This document shows, piece after piece, positions 35,780 to 47,357 of a stretch of 64,000 nt of DNA. The stretch is from Streptomyces meridianus (GTDB taxonomy: Bacteria; Actinomycetota; Actinomycetes; Streptomycetales; Streptomycetaceae). Under the pieces are notes generated by a model. The model had not been told where the DNA came from. It worked only from the letters and a program-made list of their open reading frames with translations, and made no database searches. Positions within the stretch are counted from its first letter, which is position 1; the number at the start of each line of letters is the position of its first letter. The stretch lies in assembly GCF_023703325.1 (NCBI RefSeq), contig NZ_JAMQGM010000017.1:1-64000 (forward strand), in the 5' to 3' direction. Position numbers and translations under genes: made by a program.

Positions 35780-38031
35780 TTTCCCAGGCTATGACCCGGC
35801 GTCCGGACCTCCGACCGGATGTCCCCCCGATCTCCCCGATCATCCGGCGGGCCGCCCGCCGGTACCCGGAACTCGCACCACACGGCCTTCCCCGAGCCAC
35901 GCGGCTCGACGCCCCAGCTGTCGGCCAGCTTCTCCACCATCAGCAGCCCGCGGCCCGATGTGGCGGACAGCCCCGGAGTGCGCCGCCGGGGCCACTCGCT
36001 CGACCGGTCCTGAGCCTCCACCCGGACCCGGCGCGGGCTGCCCGGCAGCAGCTCCAGATCGAGCAGTGCCCCGCCGTCGGTGTGCACCAGCGCGTTGGTG
36101 ACCAGCTCGTCCGCGATCAGCTCGATCTCATGCGCGAGATCGCCGGTGCGCCAGGCCTCCAGCCCGTGCCGCACCATGGCGCGCGCCTCCGCGAGTCCCT
36201 CGGGGTCCGCCTGATGGATGTGCCGGCGCAGGCGCGGGAGCGCCGGCGCAGCCACCGTCGCGGAACGGCGCAGCAGCAGCAGCGCCATGTCGTCCTCGAC
36301 GCCGGCACCCTCCCAGAGCAGTTCGGACACGTGGTCCGCGAGCTCATCCGGGTCGCGCGGGCCCCGGCTCACCGCGTCCGCGAGGGCGTCCATGCCCTCC
36401 TGGATGTTCCGTCCGGGCCGTTCGACGAGTCCGTCCGTGCAGAGCAGCAGGCCGGAGCCGGGGGCGAGATGCAGCCGGGTCTCCGGGAAGTCGTGCTCGT
36501 TGAACAGGGTGGCCAGTCCGAGCGGGAGACCGCCGCGCACGTTCGGCCAGTAGGCCCGGTGCCCCGCATCGCGGATCACGGGGCCCAGATGCCCCGCGCA
36601 CACCACCTGGGCAAGGCCGGTCGCCAGATCGACCTGGACGTAGGTGCAGGTGGCGAAGCGTTCGGTGTCCAGGTCCGCGAGGAACCGGGAGGCCCGGGCC
36701 AGCACCGTGGCCGGCGGGTGGCCCTCGGCGGCGTATGCCCGGAGCGCGATCCGCAGCTGCCCCATCACCGCGGCGGCGTGGACGTCGTGCCCCTGGACGT
36801 CACCCACGACCGCCCCGAGCCGGCCCTGGGGGAGCGGGATCACGTCGTACCAGTCGCCGCCGACGTCCCGTCCGGTGGTGGCCGCGCGATAGCGGACGAC
36901 GACATCGCCGCCGGACAGTTCCGGGATCCGTCGCGGCAGCATCGTGCCCTGCAGCCCGGTGGCGAGGTCCCGCTCCTCGTCGAAGAGCCGGGCGCGCTGG
37001 ACGGACTGGGCCACGACACCGGCCAGTGCCACGTACAGGTCGCGGTCCTCGGCGGTGAACGTCTGCGGCTCCTCGTAGTACAGGCCGAGGGCGCCGATGC
37101 GCTGGGCCTGCGCGACCAGGGGGAGGAACGCGGCACTGCCCACGACGTGCGGCTCCAGGAAGCGCGCCACCTGCGGGTACTGCCGCCGGAACTCCTCCGC
37201 GGACTCCACGAAGCGGGGCCGCCGGCTCAGTACGGCATGTCCCAGGGGCAGGTCGGTGCCGAGCCGGACGAACTCGTCGTCGGTCCGCTCGCCGTCGGTC
37301 CGCTCGCCGTCGAACGGGCCGCCGGTCAGCGCGATGAACCGGAGACGGTCGCCGTCGACGACGCCCAGGGCCAGCCCCTCGACACCGAGGCCGCGCAGGT
37401 TCTCCGGGTCGGTGAGGACCTTGCCGATGTCCCGGGTCGTCAGTGCCTGCCCCAGCGCGGTGGTGGTCCGCTGCGCCAGCATGGTCCGGCGGCGCCGGGT
37501 CTCCTCGGCGGAGCGGGAGAGCGGCGAGTGGCCGAGCTCCGCCGTGGCGTCCCGGAGGATGCCGATGACGCGGCGGGGATACCCCGCGGCGTCCCGCAGC
37601 ACACGGCCCTGGGCGTGGGTCCAGCGCCGGGAGCCGTCGCGGCAGGTGAGCAGGAAGTACGCGCCGTACTCGTCCCTGCCCTCGCGCAGGGCCTCCGTCA
37701 CGGCGGCGTCGAGATGCATCGCCTCCTCGTGCGGTACGCGGACACCGAGCGAGAAGGGGTCCCCGTCGTATTCGTCCGCGCGCAGGTCCATGACGTCGAG
37801 TCCGCCCTCGTCGAGGAGGAAGGTCGAGGCGTCGAGGTCCCAGTCGAAGCTGCCCATGCGGTTGAGCGCGAGCCGGTGGCCTCCCGCGATCTCGCCGTGC
37901 AGCAGGTCGCCGGTGGGCGCACGGGCCGGCAGGTCTCCGGAGGACGCGGATGCGGCGGATCCGCCGGCGACCGGGAGCACGTCGGACCACGGCTCCCGGG
38001 GGTCGTAGCGCCGCTGTTCCGGCTCCGCCAT
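35776..38031 (-). CDS. PAS-GAF-PP2C(SpoIIE)-HATPase regulatory phosphatase
   Basis: A 751-residue multi-domain regulator. A PAS domain lies at about residues 55-165, a GAF domain about 190-345, a SpoIIE/PP2C phosphatase about 370-590, and an anti-sigma-type HATPase about 610-735. The phosphatase metal motifs are intact: VGGDWYDVI, VVGDVQGHD, LLLCTDGLVE and DDMALLLLR. Such proteins dephosphorylate anti-anti-sigma factors and can bind them via the kinase domain (ELIADELVTNALVHT). The target is unknown. It overlaps the GNAT gene by 4 bp. Confidence 0.9.
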   Translation of the reverse strand: MAEPEQRRYDPREPWSDVLPVAGGSAASASSGDLPARAPTGDLLHGEIAGGHRLALNRMGSFDWDLDASTFLLDEGGLDVMDLRADEYDGDPFSLGVRVPHEEAMHLDAAVTEALREGRDEYGAYFLLTCRDGSRRWTHAQGRVLRDAAGYPRRVIGILRDATAELGHSPLSRSAEETRRRRTMLAQRTTTALGQALTTRDIGKVLTDPENLRGLGVEGLALGVVDGDRLRFIALTGGPFDGERTDGERTDDEFVRLGTDLPLGHAVLSRRPRFVESAEEFRRQYPQVARFLEPHVVGSAAFLPLVAQAQRIGALGLYYEEPQTFTAEDRDLYVALAGVVAQSVQRARLFDEERDLATGLQGTMLPRRIPELSGGDVVVRYRAATTGRDVGGDWYDVIPLPQGRLGAVVGDVQGHDVHAAAVMGQLRIALRAYAAEGHPPATVLARASRFLADLDTERFATCTYVQVDLATGLAQVVCAGHLGPVIRDAGHRAYWPNVRGGLPLGLATLFNEHDFPETRLHLAPGSGLLLCTDGLVERPGRNIQEGMDALADAVSRGPRDPDELADHVSELLWEGAGVEDDMALLLLRRSATVAAPALPRLRRHIHQADPEGLAEARAMVRHGLEAWRTGDLAHEIELIADELVTNALVHTDGGALLDLELLPGSPRRVRVEAQDRSSEWPRRRTPGLSATSGRGLLMVEKLADSWGVEPRGSGKAVWCEFRVPAGGPPDDRGDRGDIRSEVRTPGHSLGK

Positions 38032-38248
38032 GTCCGCGCTCCGATCACCGGCGTTCGGGCAACGCCCGAGACTGCACGCAGAACATACCTGCGTAAATCA
38101 CCAGAATAGCCGTATGGGAGGCCGCCGTCCCCGGCGGATGCCGGACACCCGGCACGGCCCGGCCACGGGCGCTGTCCGAGTGGCGGCCGGCAACGAGCGG
38201 CGGGGCGCGGACCCCCGCCGCCGGGAATGCGCAGAGCCGCTCCACGGA

Positions 38249-38287
38249 CCGAACGCCCCGGACGGCAGGACCGTCCGGGGCGTTCGG
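38249..38287. terminator. Strong terminator, stem of 17 bp
   Basis: CCGAACGCCCCGGACGG pairs perfectly with its complement 5 bases later. It lies downstream of the SH3-like protein gene. Its core AACGCCCCGGACG recurs in the tRNA-Thr terminator at 39304. Confidence 0.85.
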
Positions 38288-38328
38288 TGCCGTCCGGCGC
38301 GAAGCCGCCGGCGGGAGTGGAGCCGGGA

Positions 38329-38877
38329 TCAGCCCACCGGGCCGTTGGCGTCCGTGGTCCCGACGGGCGCGCTGCCCGGGATCTCCTCGTCGCCGGTGGG
38401 ACAGAACGGCACCGTGCCGGTGTTGGCGACGTACCGGGCGGTGACCCACGCCGCCTGGCCCCGGATCCGGTACCACAGGTCGTTGCCGTCGACGTTCTGG
38501 CCGTGGACCTTGCAGTCCAGCCCGACCTGGGCGTCGTAGGCAAGCGATCCGACGGCGGCGGACGCGGTGGTCGGCCCGGCCCGCAGCACCACACCGGTGG
38601 GGCTGATGACCGTGCCGTACGGCACCGCCGGGGTGCCCGCTTCCTCGCCACCGATGCCGGTGTCGCTGTGGCCGGAGCTGGATACGTTGTCCCGGCCGAC
38701 GACGTTCTCGTCGCCCATCACGACCTGGTTGTGGTCACCGCGCACCACGATGGCCTTGCTGCCGTAGTGGTCCGCCCCGGGCCCGTCCTCCGCATGGGCG
38801 ACCGTCGCCCCGCCGCCCGTCAGGGCCAGCGCCGCCAGGACCGCCGCACCGAGACGCATCCCGTAGTGCTTCTTCAT
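38329..38877 (-). CDS. Secreted SH3-like domain protein
   Basis: A 182-residue exported protein. The signal peptide has the core LGAAVLAALALTGGGATVAHA and a cleavage site at about residue 29. A low-complexity segment (HNQVVMGDENVVGRDNV) follows. A C-terminal bacterial SH3-like domain starts at about 90 (GVVLRAGPTTASAAVGSLAY) and ends with WVTARYVANTG. It probably binds the cell wall or serves in the extracellular matrix. Two Cys flank the SH3 part. Confidence 0.82.
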   Translation of the reverse strand: MKKHYGMRLGAAVLAALALTGGGATVAHAEDGPGADHYGSKAIVVRGDHNQVVMGDENVVGRDNVSSSGHSDTGIGGEEAGTPAVPYGTVISPTGVVLRAGPTTASAAVGSLAYDAQVGLDCKVHGQNVDGNDLWYRIRGQAAWVTARYVANTGTVPFCPTGDEEIPGSAPVGTTDANGPVG

Positions 38878-39303
38878 GCCTGTTCCTTTCCATGGGAGAT
38901 TGAGCCGAGGTGGACGGTATATACGGCGATCAAATTTGGCGCGTATTGGGTCAAATGTGGGCGAGTAGAGTCATTGCACAGTCGGAATTGATCACGTAGC
39001 CGCTGCGCAGGACGCGGCCCGGGAGGCACCGGGTTCGGCCCGGGTCTGCGCGTGCCGGACGCAGCAGCCGGCGTGTGTCCGAAGCGTGGGAGGAACGGCC
39101 GGGTGCGGCGCGGTGGATCCAACCACCGCCGATGACCGCCGCCTTGACCGGGAGGGCGCGTCGGACGCACGACGCCGGTCGTCAACGGCGGGCACATCCC
39201 GAGAGGTTGAGGCAGTGGGTTTCTCGACCCCGAAGCAACCGAGCTTGCGCAGGGTCACCACACACGACCGCCCCAGAACCACTGCCGTCGCCTGTGGATG
39301 TCA
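38878..39303. other. Intergenic region upstream of the SH3-like gene
   Basis: The first 120 bp are AT-rich and hold the probable minus-strand promoter, with two ATTTGA copies (in ACATTTGACC and AAATTTGATC) and a TATATA. The remainder up to the tRNA terminator is GC-rich; frames there are not protein-like. Confidence 0.45.
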
Positions 39304-39336
39304 AACGCCCCGGACGATCTTGTCGTCCGGGGCGTT
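39304..39336 (-). terminator. Terminator of the tRNA-Thr gene
   Basis: AACGCCCCGGACGA pairs perfectly over 14 bp with TCGTCCGGGGCGTT, with a five-base loop. It lies 19 bases beyond the tRNA 3' end. Confidence 0.8.
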
Positions 39337-39355
39337 CTCGCTGCTGGAGCGCAGA

Positions 39356-39427
39356 GCCGACTGTCGGGTTCGAACCGACGACCTTCGCTTTACAAGAGCG
39401 GTGCTCTACCAGCTGAGCTAAGTCGGC
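39356..39427 (-). tRNA. tRNA-Thr (UGU anticodon)
   Basis: A 72-nt cloverleaf: acceptor GCCGACT/AGTCGGC (7 bp), D-arm GCTC..GAGC, anticodon loop CTTGTAA (TGT), and T-arm GTCGG-TTCGAAC-CCGAC. CCA is not encoded. The outermost anticodon-stem pair is C-A (27-43), a mismatch. It reads ACA codons, which are rare in this genome. Confidence 0.95.
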
Positions 39428-39605
39428 GTCCCGAGCAGTGTACCCAGCCGGGGGCGTGGTCCGGTTCACGATTTTCGACTGCCCACAACTGATGACAACG
39501 ATGTTATGACCGGGTTAACGTCACTGCACCTCATCCACCCATGTGGACCACACCACACCTTTACTCGGATCGTCCGGCACGTTCCTGCCGGTGAAGGGAT
39601 CACCC

Positions 39606-40742
<1,137 letters not shown>

Positions 40743-40842
40743 GGCGGACAACTCCAGCGCCGCTGTACGTGGCCGGCACCTCCGCGGACATAGCGGCCAT
40801 TTGGTCAACCGGCGTCAACACGCGGCCGGTTCGCGCGACGCT

Positions 40843-40858
40843 CCCTCCCCCGGGAGGG
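40843..40858. terminator. Possible weak terminator hairpin
   Basis: CCCTCCC and GGGAGGG are separated by two bases, between msiK and the next gene. The loop is too tight for a strong signal and there is no T-tract. Confidence 0.3.
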
Positions 40859-40945
40859 TGACCGAATGTCGCCAATTCACTACTCCTCGCTACGATTTCG
40901 TGTGTACCACACGCCCTCCCGCCCGACTCCCAGCGAGGAAGTCCC

Positions 40946-41362
40946 GTGAAGACCACAGCCCACCGCGTCGGCCGAACCCTGGCCCTCGTCCTGCCCGTTG
41001 TCCTCGTCCTGTCCGGGACCCTTGCGGTCGCGAGCGTGCCGTGGACCACACCCGACTCGCAGTACCAGGTGCTGACCGCGTCCTCGGCGAAGGCCTCGAC
41101 GCTCGCCAAGCCCCGCGCCCCGCAGGACGTCCTGCGCGACCGGCTCCTCGCCGAACTCCAGCGGAAGGACCCCGGCGTCGCCCTCACCCACCTCCAGCAG
41201 GAGGTGCACCGCCGGCCCTCCCTCGTCAAGCACTGCGCCTCGATCGCGCGCGCCCTCGGCCGCGCCGCCGTCGCCAAGTACGGCCCGGTCGGCGCCCAGC
41301 GTTACTCCCGCCCCGTCTGCGACACCTCCTTCGCGAGCGGCGTCGCCCAGGAATCCTCCTGA
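40946..41362 (+). CDS. Small secreted or membrane-anchored protein, unknown
   Basis: A 138-residue protein. The N-terminal hydrophobic segment (RTLALVLPVVLVLSGTLAVASV) is a signal peptide or anchor. The mature part is basic, with helix-rich LRDRLLAELQRKDPGVALTHL and two Cys. I do not recognise the family. The GTG at 40946 follows AGCGAGGAAG. Confidence 0.7.
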   Translation: MKTTAHRVGRTLALVLPVVLVLSGTLAVASVPWTTPDSQYQVLTASSAKASTLAKPRAPQDVLRDRLLAELQRKDPGVALTHLQQEVHRRPSLVKHCASIARALGRAAVAKYGPVGAQRYSRPVCDTSFASGVAQESS

Positions 41363-41464
41363 CGGAACGACCGGCCGGAACAGCCGGACCCCGAACCCCC
41401 GAGCGCCGGGAGGGCGCGGCAGCCACCGCCCTCCCGTGAACGCTCCACCGCGTGCGGCACCGCC

Positions 41465-41478
41465 TAGGGTGCACAGCA
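41465..41478 (+). promoter_or_regulatory. -10 box for leaderless nucleotidyltransferase mRNA
   Basis: TAGGGT (41465-41470) ends seven bases before the ATG at 41478, and no ribosome-binding site is present. This predicts a transcript starting at or next to the ATG. The -35 is not evident. Confidence 0.5.
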
Positions 41479-42275
41479 TGACGGATGCCCACGAACCGCA
41501 CAGATCGCACCAGTCGCGTGTCCGCGACCTGCCGGAGCAGCCCACGCAAGCCGTGGTCCTGGCCGGCGGGCACGGCACGCGGCTGCGCCCGTACACGGAC
41601 GACCGGCCCAAGCCGATGGTCGAGGTCCCCGGGACGGGCATCCCGATCCTCGGCCATCAACTCGCCTGGCTGGCCGAGGAGGGCGTGACGGACGTCGTCG
41701 TCTCCTGCGGGCACCTCGCCGGTGTCGTCCAGGACTGGCTCGCGCACGCGGCCGGTGCCCCGCCCGGATCCGGCCGCGGATTCCCCGATTCCCTGCGCGT
41801 CTCGACCGTGGTCGAGACGACGCCCCTCGGACGCGGCGGGGGACTCAAACTCGCCGCGGCCTCACTCCCCCGTCCCGACCGCCCCTGGTACGCCACGAAC
41901 GGCGACATCTGGACCCGGTTCCCGCTGCGGGACATGGCCGGCTTCCACGCGGAGCGCGACGCCGTGGCCACCCTGGCCCTGGCCCGGCCGCGCATCCCCT
42001 GGGGCGCCGTGGAGACCGACGCGTTCGGCCACGTCGTGGACTTCGTCGAGGCCCCGCCGTCGCCGTACCTCGTCAACGCGGGCGTCTACGTCTTCTCTCC
42101 CGGCTTCACCGACCTGCTCCCCGACCGCGGCGACCACGAGCGCACCACGTTCCCCCGCCTCGCCCGTTCCCGGCGGCTCGCCGGCTTCCCGCTGCCGCAG
42201 GAGTCCGCCTGGCGAGCCATCGACACCGCCAAGGACCTCGAGGAGGCCGCCGCGGACGCGGCCCGGCGCCACTGA
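41478..42275 (+). CDS. Sugar-1-phosphate nucleotidyltransferase (mannose-1-P guanylyltransferase-like)
   Basis: A 265-residue nucleotidyltransferase with the GT-A-like fold. The nucleotide loop is AVVLAGGHGTRLRPYTDDRPKPMVEV, later ATNGDIWTRFPL (metal-binding Asp) and LVNAGVYVFSPGF. It activates a sugar phosphate, likely mannose or glucose, for polysaccharide synthesis. Substrate choice cannot be settled from sequence. A strong bidirectional terminator follows it. Confidence 0.85.
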   Translation: MTDAHEPHRSHQSRVRDLPEQPTQAVVLAGGHGTRLRPYTDDRPKPMVEVPGTGIPILGHQLAWLAEEGVTDVVVSCGHLAGVVQDWLAHAAGAPPGSGRGFPDSLRVSTVVETTPLGRGGGLKLAAASLPRPDRPWYATNGDIWTRFPLRDMAGFHAERDAVATLALARPRIPWGAVETDAFGHVVDFVEAPPSPYLVNAGVYVFSPGFTDLLPDRGDHERTTFPRLARSRRLAGFPLPQESAWRAIDTAKDLEEAAADAARRH

Positions 42276-42316
42276 CTCCACCGCCCGTACGCGCTGCCCG
42301 GCCGGACCCCGGCACA

Positions 42317-42355
42317 GTCCCGGCCTGTCCCGCCGGAGGCGGGGCAGGCCGGGAC
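42317..42355. terminator. Bidirectional terminator between convergent genes
   Basis: An 18-bp stem (one T-G pair) from 42317-42334 with 42338-42355 and a loop of three bases. It serves the nucleotidyltransferase gene and the DoxX-like gene. Confidence 0.85.
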
Positions 42356-42367
42356 GGACCGAGAGGT

Positions 42368-43993
42368 TCAGCCCAGCAGGCCGCCGAGGGCATCGCCGGA
42401 ATCCGAACCCCCGCCGGAGGAACCACTGCCACCGGTCCCGCCCGACGAACTGCCGCCGCCCGGCGCGGAACCACCCGATGTGCCCCCGGTCGGCCCGGTG
42501 GGAGGCGCGGGCGGCGGCACGGGGCGGGTCGGGGTGGTGCTCGAACTGTCCCGGCCGGTCCCGTCGCCCACGCGCCCGTTTCCGCGCGCCGTCTCGCTCG
42601 GCGACGCCGGTGAGGACGGCTGGGCGGACCGTCCGGTGTTGCCCGCACCGGGCACCTGTGACTCCGGCCCGCGGGACGGCTCCTTCGGCAGCGGGGACCC
42701 CGGCAGATGGTTGGTCGGGGTCCCGCCCGGCTCCGGCACCGTCGCCGTCCGCGTGGACCGCACGGCCCCGCCGAGCATCGAACCGGTCAGCAGCGCGAGG
42801 CCCACCACGACCGTGACCAGGACCGTGCCCCGCCGCAGCACGCGCTTGCGCAGATCCCAGATCCCGGAACGCGGGCCCAGCCGGCGCCATGCCTCACCGG
42901 TGAGCCGCCCGTCCATCGAGTAGACCGGCGCCCCGGCGATCACCAGGGGGCTCCAGGCGGCGAGATACACGATGTCGGGGACGTCGTACGCCGGGGCGCT
43001 GCGCCAGCTGACCGTGAGCAGCAGCGCCGCCGAGAGCAGCGCGCCCAGCGAGGCGGCGACCCGCTGCCACAGGCCCAGGATCGTGAGCACGCCGACGACG
43101 ATCTGGAGGAACGCGACCGTCAGGCCGGAGCCGACGGGGTGCGCGAGCGCGAAGTCCCGCAGCGAGGAGGCGAGTCCCCAGGGCCGGAGCGCTGCGAGCC
43201 AGGTGACCATGGTTCCGCTCTCGCCGCCGTCGAAGTAGACCGGGTCGCAGAGCTTGCCCATGCCGGCGTAGACGGAGATGAAGCCGAGGAAGATCCGCAG
43301 CGGCAGCAGGACGACCCCGAGGTTCATCCGGCGTCCGGGGTAGTACGCGTGGCGCACGGAGTCGTCGCCCGGCCGGCGCCGGGCGCGCGGTCCAGCGGCG
43401 TCCGCGGGCAGCCCGCCGGCGCCGAACCCGTCGTCCTCACCGAGCGGTTCGTCGTCCGCGACGTACGCGGCGCCGACGGCCGCGTCGTCGTAGGCGCCGA
43501 CCGGACGGCGGCGCCCACGGGCGTCCCGGTCGCGGTACGGGCCGGAGCCCCCGTCCGCGGCATCCTCGTCGAACGCCCCGCGCACCGGGCGGGCCCCGCG
43601 CAGCATCCCGGTTCCGGGTCCCGGCGTGCGCGGCGTTCCGGCGTCCGGGATCCGGGGCAGCACCCGGGTTGCGGTCGGGTCGTCGGGCAGGCCGAGGCTC
43701 GCGCCGGAATTGCGTACCGCCTGCAGGAGTTGACCCGCCGCCGGGTCGCCGGGCTCGGTGCGTCCGCTCCACACCACCGGGGTGCGGCGGCGCTGCGGGG
43801 CGACCTTGGGGTGCCCCGCGGCGTCTGCCGTCAGGCCGTGGCGGACCACCGGCGTCGCGAGCTGCACACGGAAGCTTGCGTGGTTGACGATGACCTGTGC
43901 CGGGTCGCACGGCACCTTCACCGTGCTCAGCAGAGGCTCGTCGTCGAACCCCGGCGAGCGTCCGCCCATGGGGCGAGGTGTTCTGGTGTCCAC
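42368..43993 (-). CDS. DoxX-like membrane protein with long disordered tails
   Basis: A 541-residue protein. Residues 1-215 are hydrophilic and low-complexity. A four-helix DoxX-type membrane domain (about 225-365) starts LGVVLLPLRIFLGFISVYAG. A fifth helix (about 390-410) leads to an extracellular Ser/Gly/Pro-rich tail ending GSDSGDALGGLLG. The function may be redox-related but is not established. The GTG 43993 start is uncertain because AGAGGAG is very close to it; an ATG 24 bases further in is an alternative. Confidence 0.8.
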   Translation of the reverse strand: MDTRTPRPMGGRSPGFDDEPLLSTVKVPCDPAQVIVNHASFRVQLATPVVRHGLTADAAGHPKVAPQRRRTPVVWSGRTEPGDPAAGQLLQAVRNSGASLGLPDDPTATRVLPRIPDAGTPRTPGPGTGMLRGARPVRGAFDEDAADGGSGPYRDRDARGRRRPVGAYDDAAVGAAYVADDEPLGEDDGFGAGGLPADAAGPRARRRPGDDSVRHAYYPGRRMNLGVVLLPLRIFLGFISVYAGMGKLCDPVYFDGGESGTMVTWLAALRPWGLASSLRDFALAHPVGSGLTVAFLQIVVGVLTILGLWQRVAASLGALLSAALLLTVSWRSAPAYDVPDIVYLAAWSPLVIAGAPVYSMDGRLTGEAWRRLGPRSGIWDLRKRVLRRGTVLVTVVVGLALLTGSMLGGAVRSTRTATVPEPGGTPTNHLPGSPLPKEPSRGPESQVPGAGNTGRSAQPSSPASPSETARGNGRVGDGTGRDSSSTTPTRPVPPPAPPTGPTGGTSGGSAPGGGSSSGGTGGSGSSGGGSDSGDALGGLLG

Positions 43994-44176
43994 ACTCCTC
44001 TAACCGAGTGACACCCGTTAAGGACACTGCTTCGGTCCTTGCGAAAGCACCCGGGCACGTCAACGCGGCACGCCGGTCACCCGCAGCGCAACCCTCCGGA
44101 GAGGTCGGGAGGCTGCGGCGGATCGGGACGTGCTCCGGCCGGACGGGCCGGGGGTCCGGGCCGGCAGCGGACGGAC

Positions 44177-45127
44177 TCAGCCGCGGCGGCGCGCCGTCTC
44201 GTACAGCACGACCCCCGCCGCCACACCGGCGTTGAGGGACTCGGCCCCGCCCGGCATCGGGATGCGGACCCGGATGTCGCAGGTCTCGCCGACCAGCCGC
44301 GACAGCCCCTTGCCCTCGCTGCCGATCACGATGGCGACCGGGCCGTCGAGCATCTCCAGGTCGCCCAGATCCGCCTCACCCTCGGCCGCCAGTCCGACGA
44401 CCGTCAGCCCCGCCTTCTTGTACGCCTCGAGGACCCGGGTCATGTTCGCCGCCCGCGCCACGGGGGTACGGGCAGCGGTGCCGGCCGAGGTCTTCCAGGC
44501 GCCGGCGGTCATCCCGGCCGCCCGCCGCTCCGGAACCACCACGCCGTGCCCGCCGAACGCGGACACCGAGCGGACGATCGCACCGAGATTGCGCGGGTCC
44601 GTGATGCCGTCGAGGACCACGACCAGCGGGTCCTCACCGGCGTCGAACGCCGCGGCGGTGAGGTCGTCGGGGTGGGCGTAGTCGTACGGAGGCACCTGGA
44701 GCACCAGGCCCTGGTGGTTCAGCCCGTTGGCCATGCGGTCGAGCTCGGGGCGCGGCGCCTCCATGAGGTTCATGCCGCGGTCGGTGGCGAGCTGGATCGA
44801 CTCCCGCACCCGGTCGTCGGAGTCGATGTACTGCTGGACGTACAGGGTGTTCGCGGGCACGCCCTCGCGCAGCGCCTCCACCACCGAATTGCGGCCGAGC
44901 ACCAGCTCGTTGGTCCCCTTGGGACCGCCGCGGCGCGGAGCCGGCCGGCCGGTGGACTGCTTGGCCTTGGCGTTGGCGATGCGGTTCTTCACATGCCCCT
45001 TGCGGGCGGACGCGGGCGGGGTCGGGCCCTTGCCCTCCAGGGCCCGGCGCCGCTGACCGCCGCTGCCGACCTGCATGCCCTTCTTGTTGGACGTGCGGCG
45101 GTTCCTGCGCTGGCTGTTGCCGGCCAT
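44177..45127 (-). CDS. rlmB: 23S rRNA 2'-O-methyltransferase RlmB (SpoU family)
   Basis: A 316-residue TrmH/SpoU methyltransferase. A basic N-terminal extension (about 1-70) is followed by a substrate-binding domain ([17 protein letters not shown]) and a knotted SPOUT domain with [34 protein letters not shown] and [19 protein letters not shown]. It modifies G2251 (E. coli numbering) in 23S rRNA. It lies directly downstream of cysS, a common actinobacterial arrangement. Confidence 0.92.
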   Translation of the reverse strand: MAGNSQRRNRRTSNKKGMQVGSGGQRRRALEGKGPTPPASARKGHVKNRIANAKAKQSTGRPAPRRGGPKGTNELVLGRNSVVEALREGVPANTLYVQQYIDSDDRVRESIQLATDRGMNLMEAPRPELDRMANGLNHQGLVLQVPPYDYAHPDDLTAAAFDAGEDPLVVVLDGITDPRNLGAIVRSVSAFGGHGVVVPERRAAGMTAGAWKTSAGTAARTPVARAANMTRVLEAYKKAGLTVVGLAAEGEADLGDLEMLDGPVAIVIGSEGKGLSRLVGETCDIRVRIPMPGGAESLNAGVAAGVVLYETARRRG

Positions 45128-45259
45128 GGGTCACCTGACTTCTTTCCTTCGGCCGTCCCCACCGGCAGTCTCACGGAGCCTGCCGGCGTCGGGATCGGCT
45201 TCGCCGGAACGTTTCCGGCGGTTGCCTGCTTGTGTGCGTACTTGTCTGCGTACTGGAGG

Positions 45260-45281
45260 GTCCGGGGCCACTGTCCCGGAC
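45260..45281 (-). terminator. Possible hairpin after cysS
   Basis: GTCCGGG and CCCGGAC form a 7-bp stem with an 8-base loop about 10 bp beyond the cysS stop. There is no T-tract, and the cysS-rlmB transcript may continue. Confidence 0.4.
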
Positions 45282-45291
45282 CGGATGGCGG

Positions 45292-46685
<1,394 letters not shown>

Positions 46686-46686
<1 letters not shown>

Positions 46687-46698
46687 GCAACAAGGGTA
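46686..46698 (-). promoter_or_regulatory. -10 box for leaderless cysS transcript
   Basis: On the minus strand TACCCT (46693-46698) is followed by seven bases and then GTG, the cysS start. This is the same arrangement as otsA and the nucleotidyltransferase gene. Confidence 0.5.
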
Positions 46699-46811
46699 GT
46701 GGGCGCGCGGCAGTGCCCCGTCCCCCTGTGGACAGGGACACGGAAACGTGACACCGGCCGGGTACGGGCGGCTTCCCGGCGCCGCGGCGCCGGGGTCGTA
46801 CGCCACCGTGT

Positions 46812-47357
46812 TCAGGCGCCGCCGTGGCCCTGTGCCCCGGGGCCGGCCGGCACCACCAGGGCCGTTGCGATCGCGGCGAGGCCCTCCGCGCGACCGGTCA
46901 GCCCGAGGCCGTCCGTCGTGGTGCCGGAGACCGAGACGGGAGCGCCGACCGCGTCCGAGAGCGCCTTCTGCGCCTCCGCGCGCCGCTTGCCGATCTTGGG
47001 CCGCACTCCGACGACCTGGATCGCCACGTTGCCGATCCGGAATCCGGCGTCCCGCACGATCCGGGCGGCCTCACCCAGCAGCGCGACGCCCGAGGCGCCC
47101 GCCCACTCTGGACGGTCGGTGCCGAAGTGCGCGCCGAGGTCGCCGAGTCCCGCGGCGGAGAACAGGGCGTCGCAAGCGGCGTGCGCGGCGACGTCCCCGT
47201 CCGAGTGACCGGCCAGCCCGTACTCCGCGCCCTCCCACAGCAGGCCCGCGCACCACAGATCGCGACCGCGCTCGAAGGCGTGCACATCAGTCCCGACGCC
47301 GACGAGCGGGAGCAGCGCGGCGCCCACCCCGTGGCCTACGGCCGTCTCAGAAACCAT
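46812..47357 (-). CDS. ispF: 2-C-methyl-D-erythritol 2,4-cyclodiphosphate synthase
   Basis: A 181-residue MEP-pathway enzyme. Metal residues are in VGTDVHAF and [16 protein letters not shown], later [14 protein letters not shown] and [20 protein letters not shown]. It makes isoprenoid precursors in the cytoplasm. Its start overlaps the end of ispD by 11 bp, so the two are translated together. Confidence 0.95.
   Translation of the reverse strand: MVSETAVGHGVGAALLPLVGVGTDVHAFERGRDLWCAGLLWEGAEYGLAGHSDGDVAAHAACDALFSAAGLGDLGAHFGTDRPEWAGASGVALLGEAARIVRDAGFRIGNVAIQVVGVRPKIGKRRAEAQKALSDAVGAPVSVSGTTTDGLGLTGRAEGLAAIATALVVPAGPGAQGHGGA

Noticed and set aside
40743..40945. Operator for a sugar repressor near msiK
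   Set aside because: The only repeats are short GC stems typical of terminators; no CebR- or DasR-like 14-16-mers were found.
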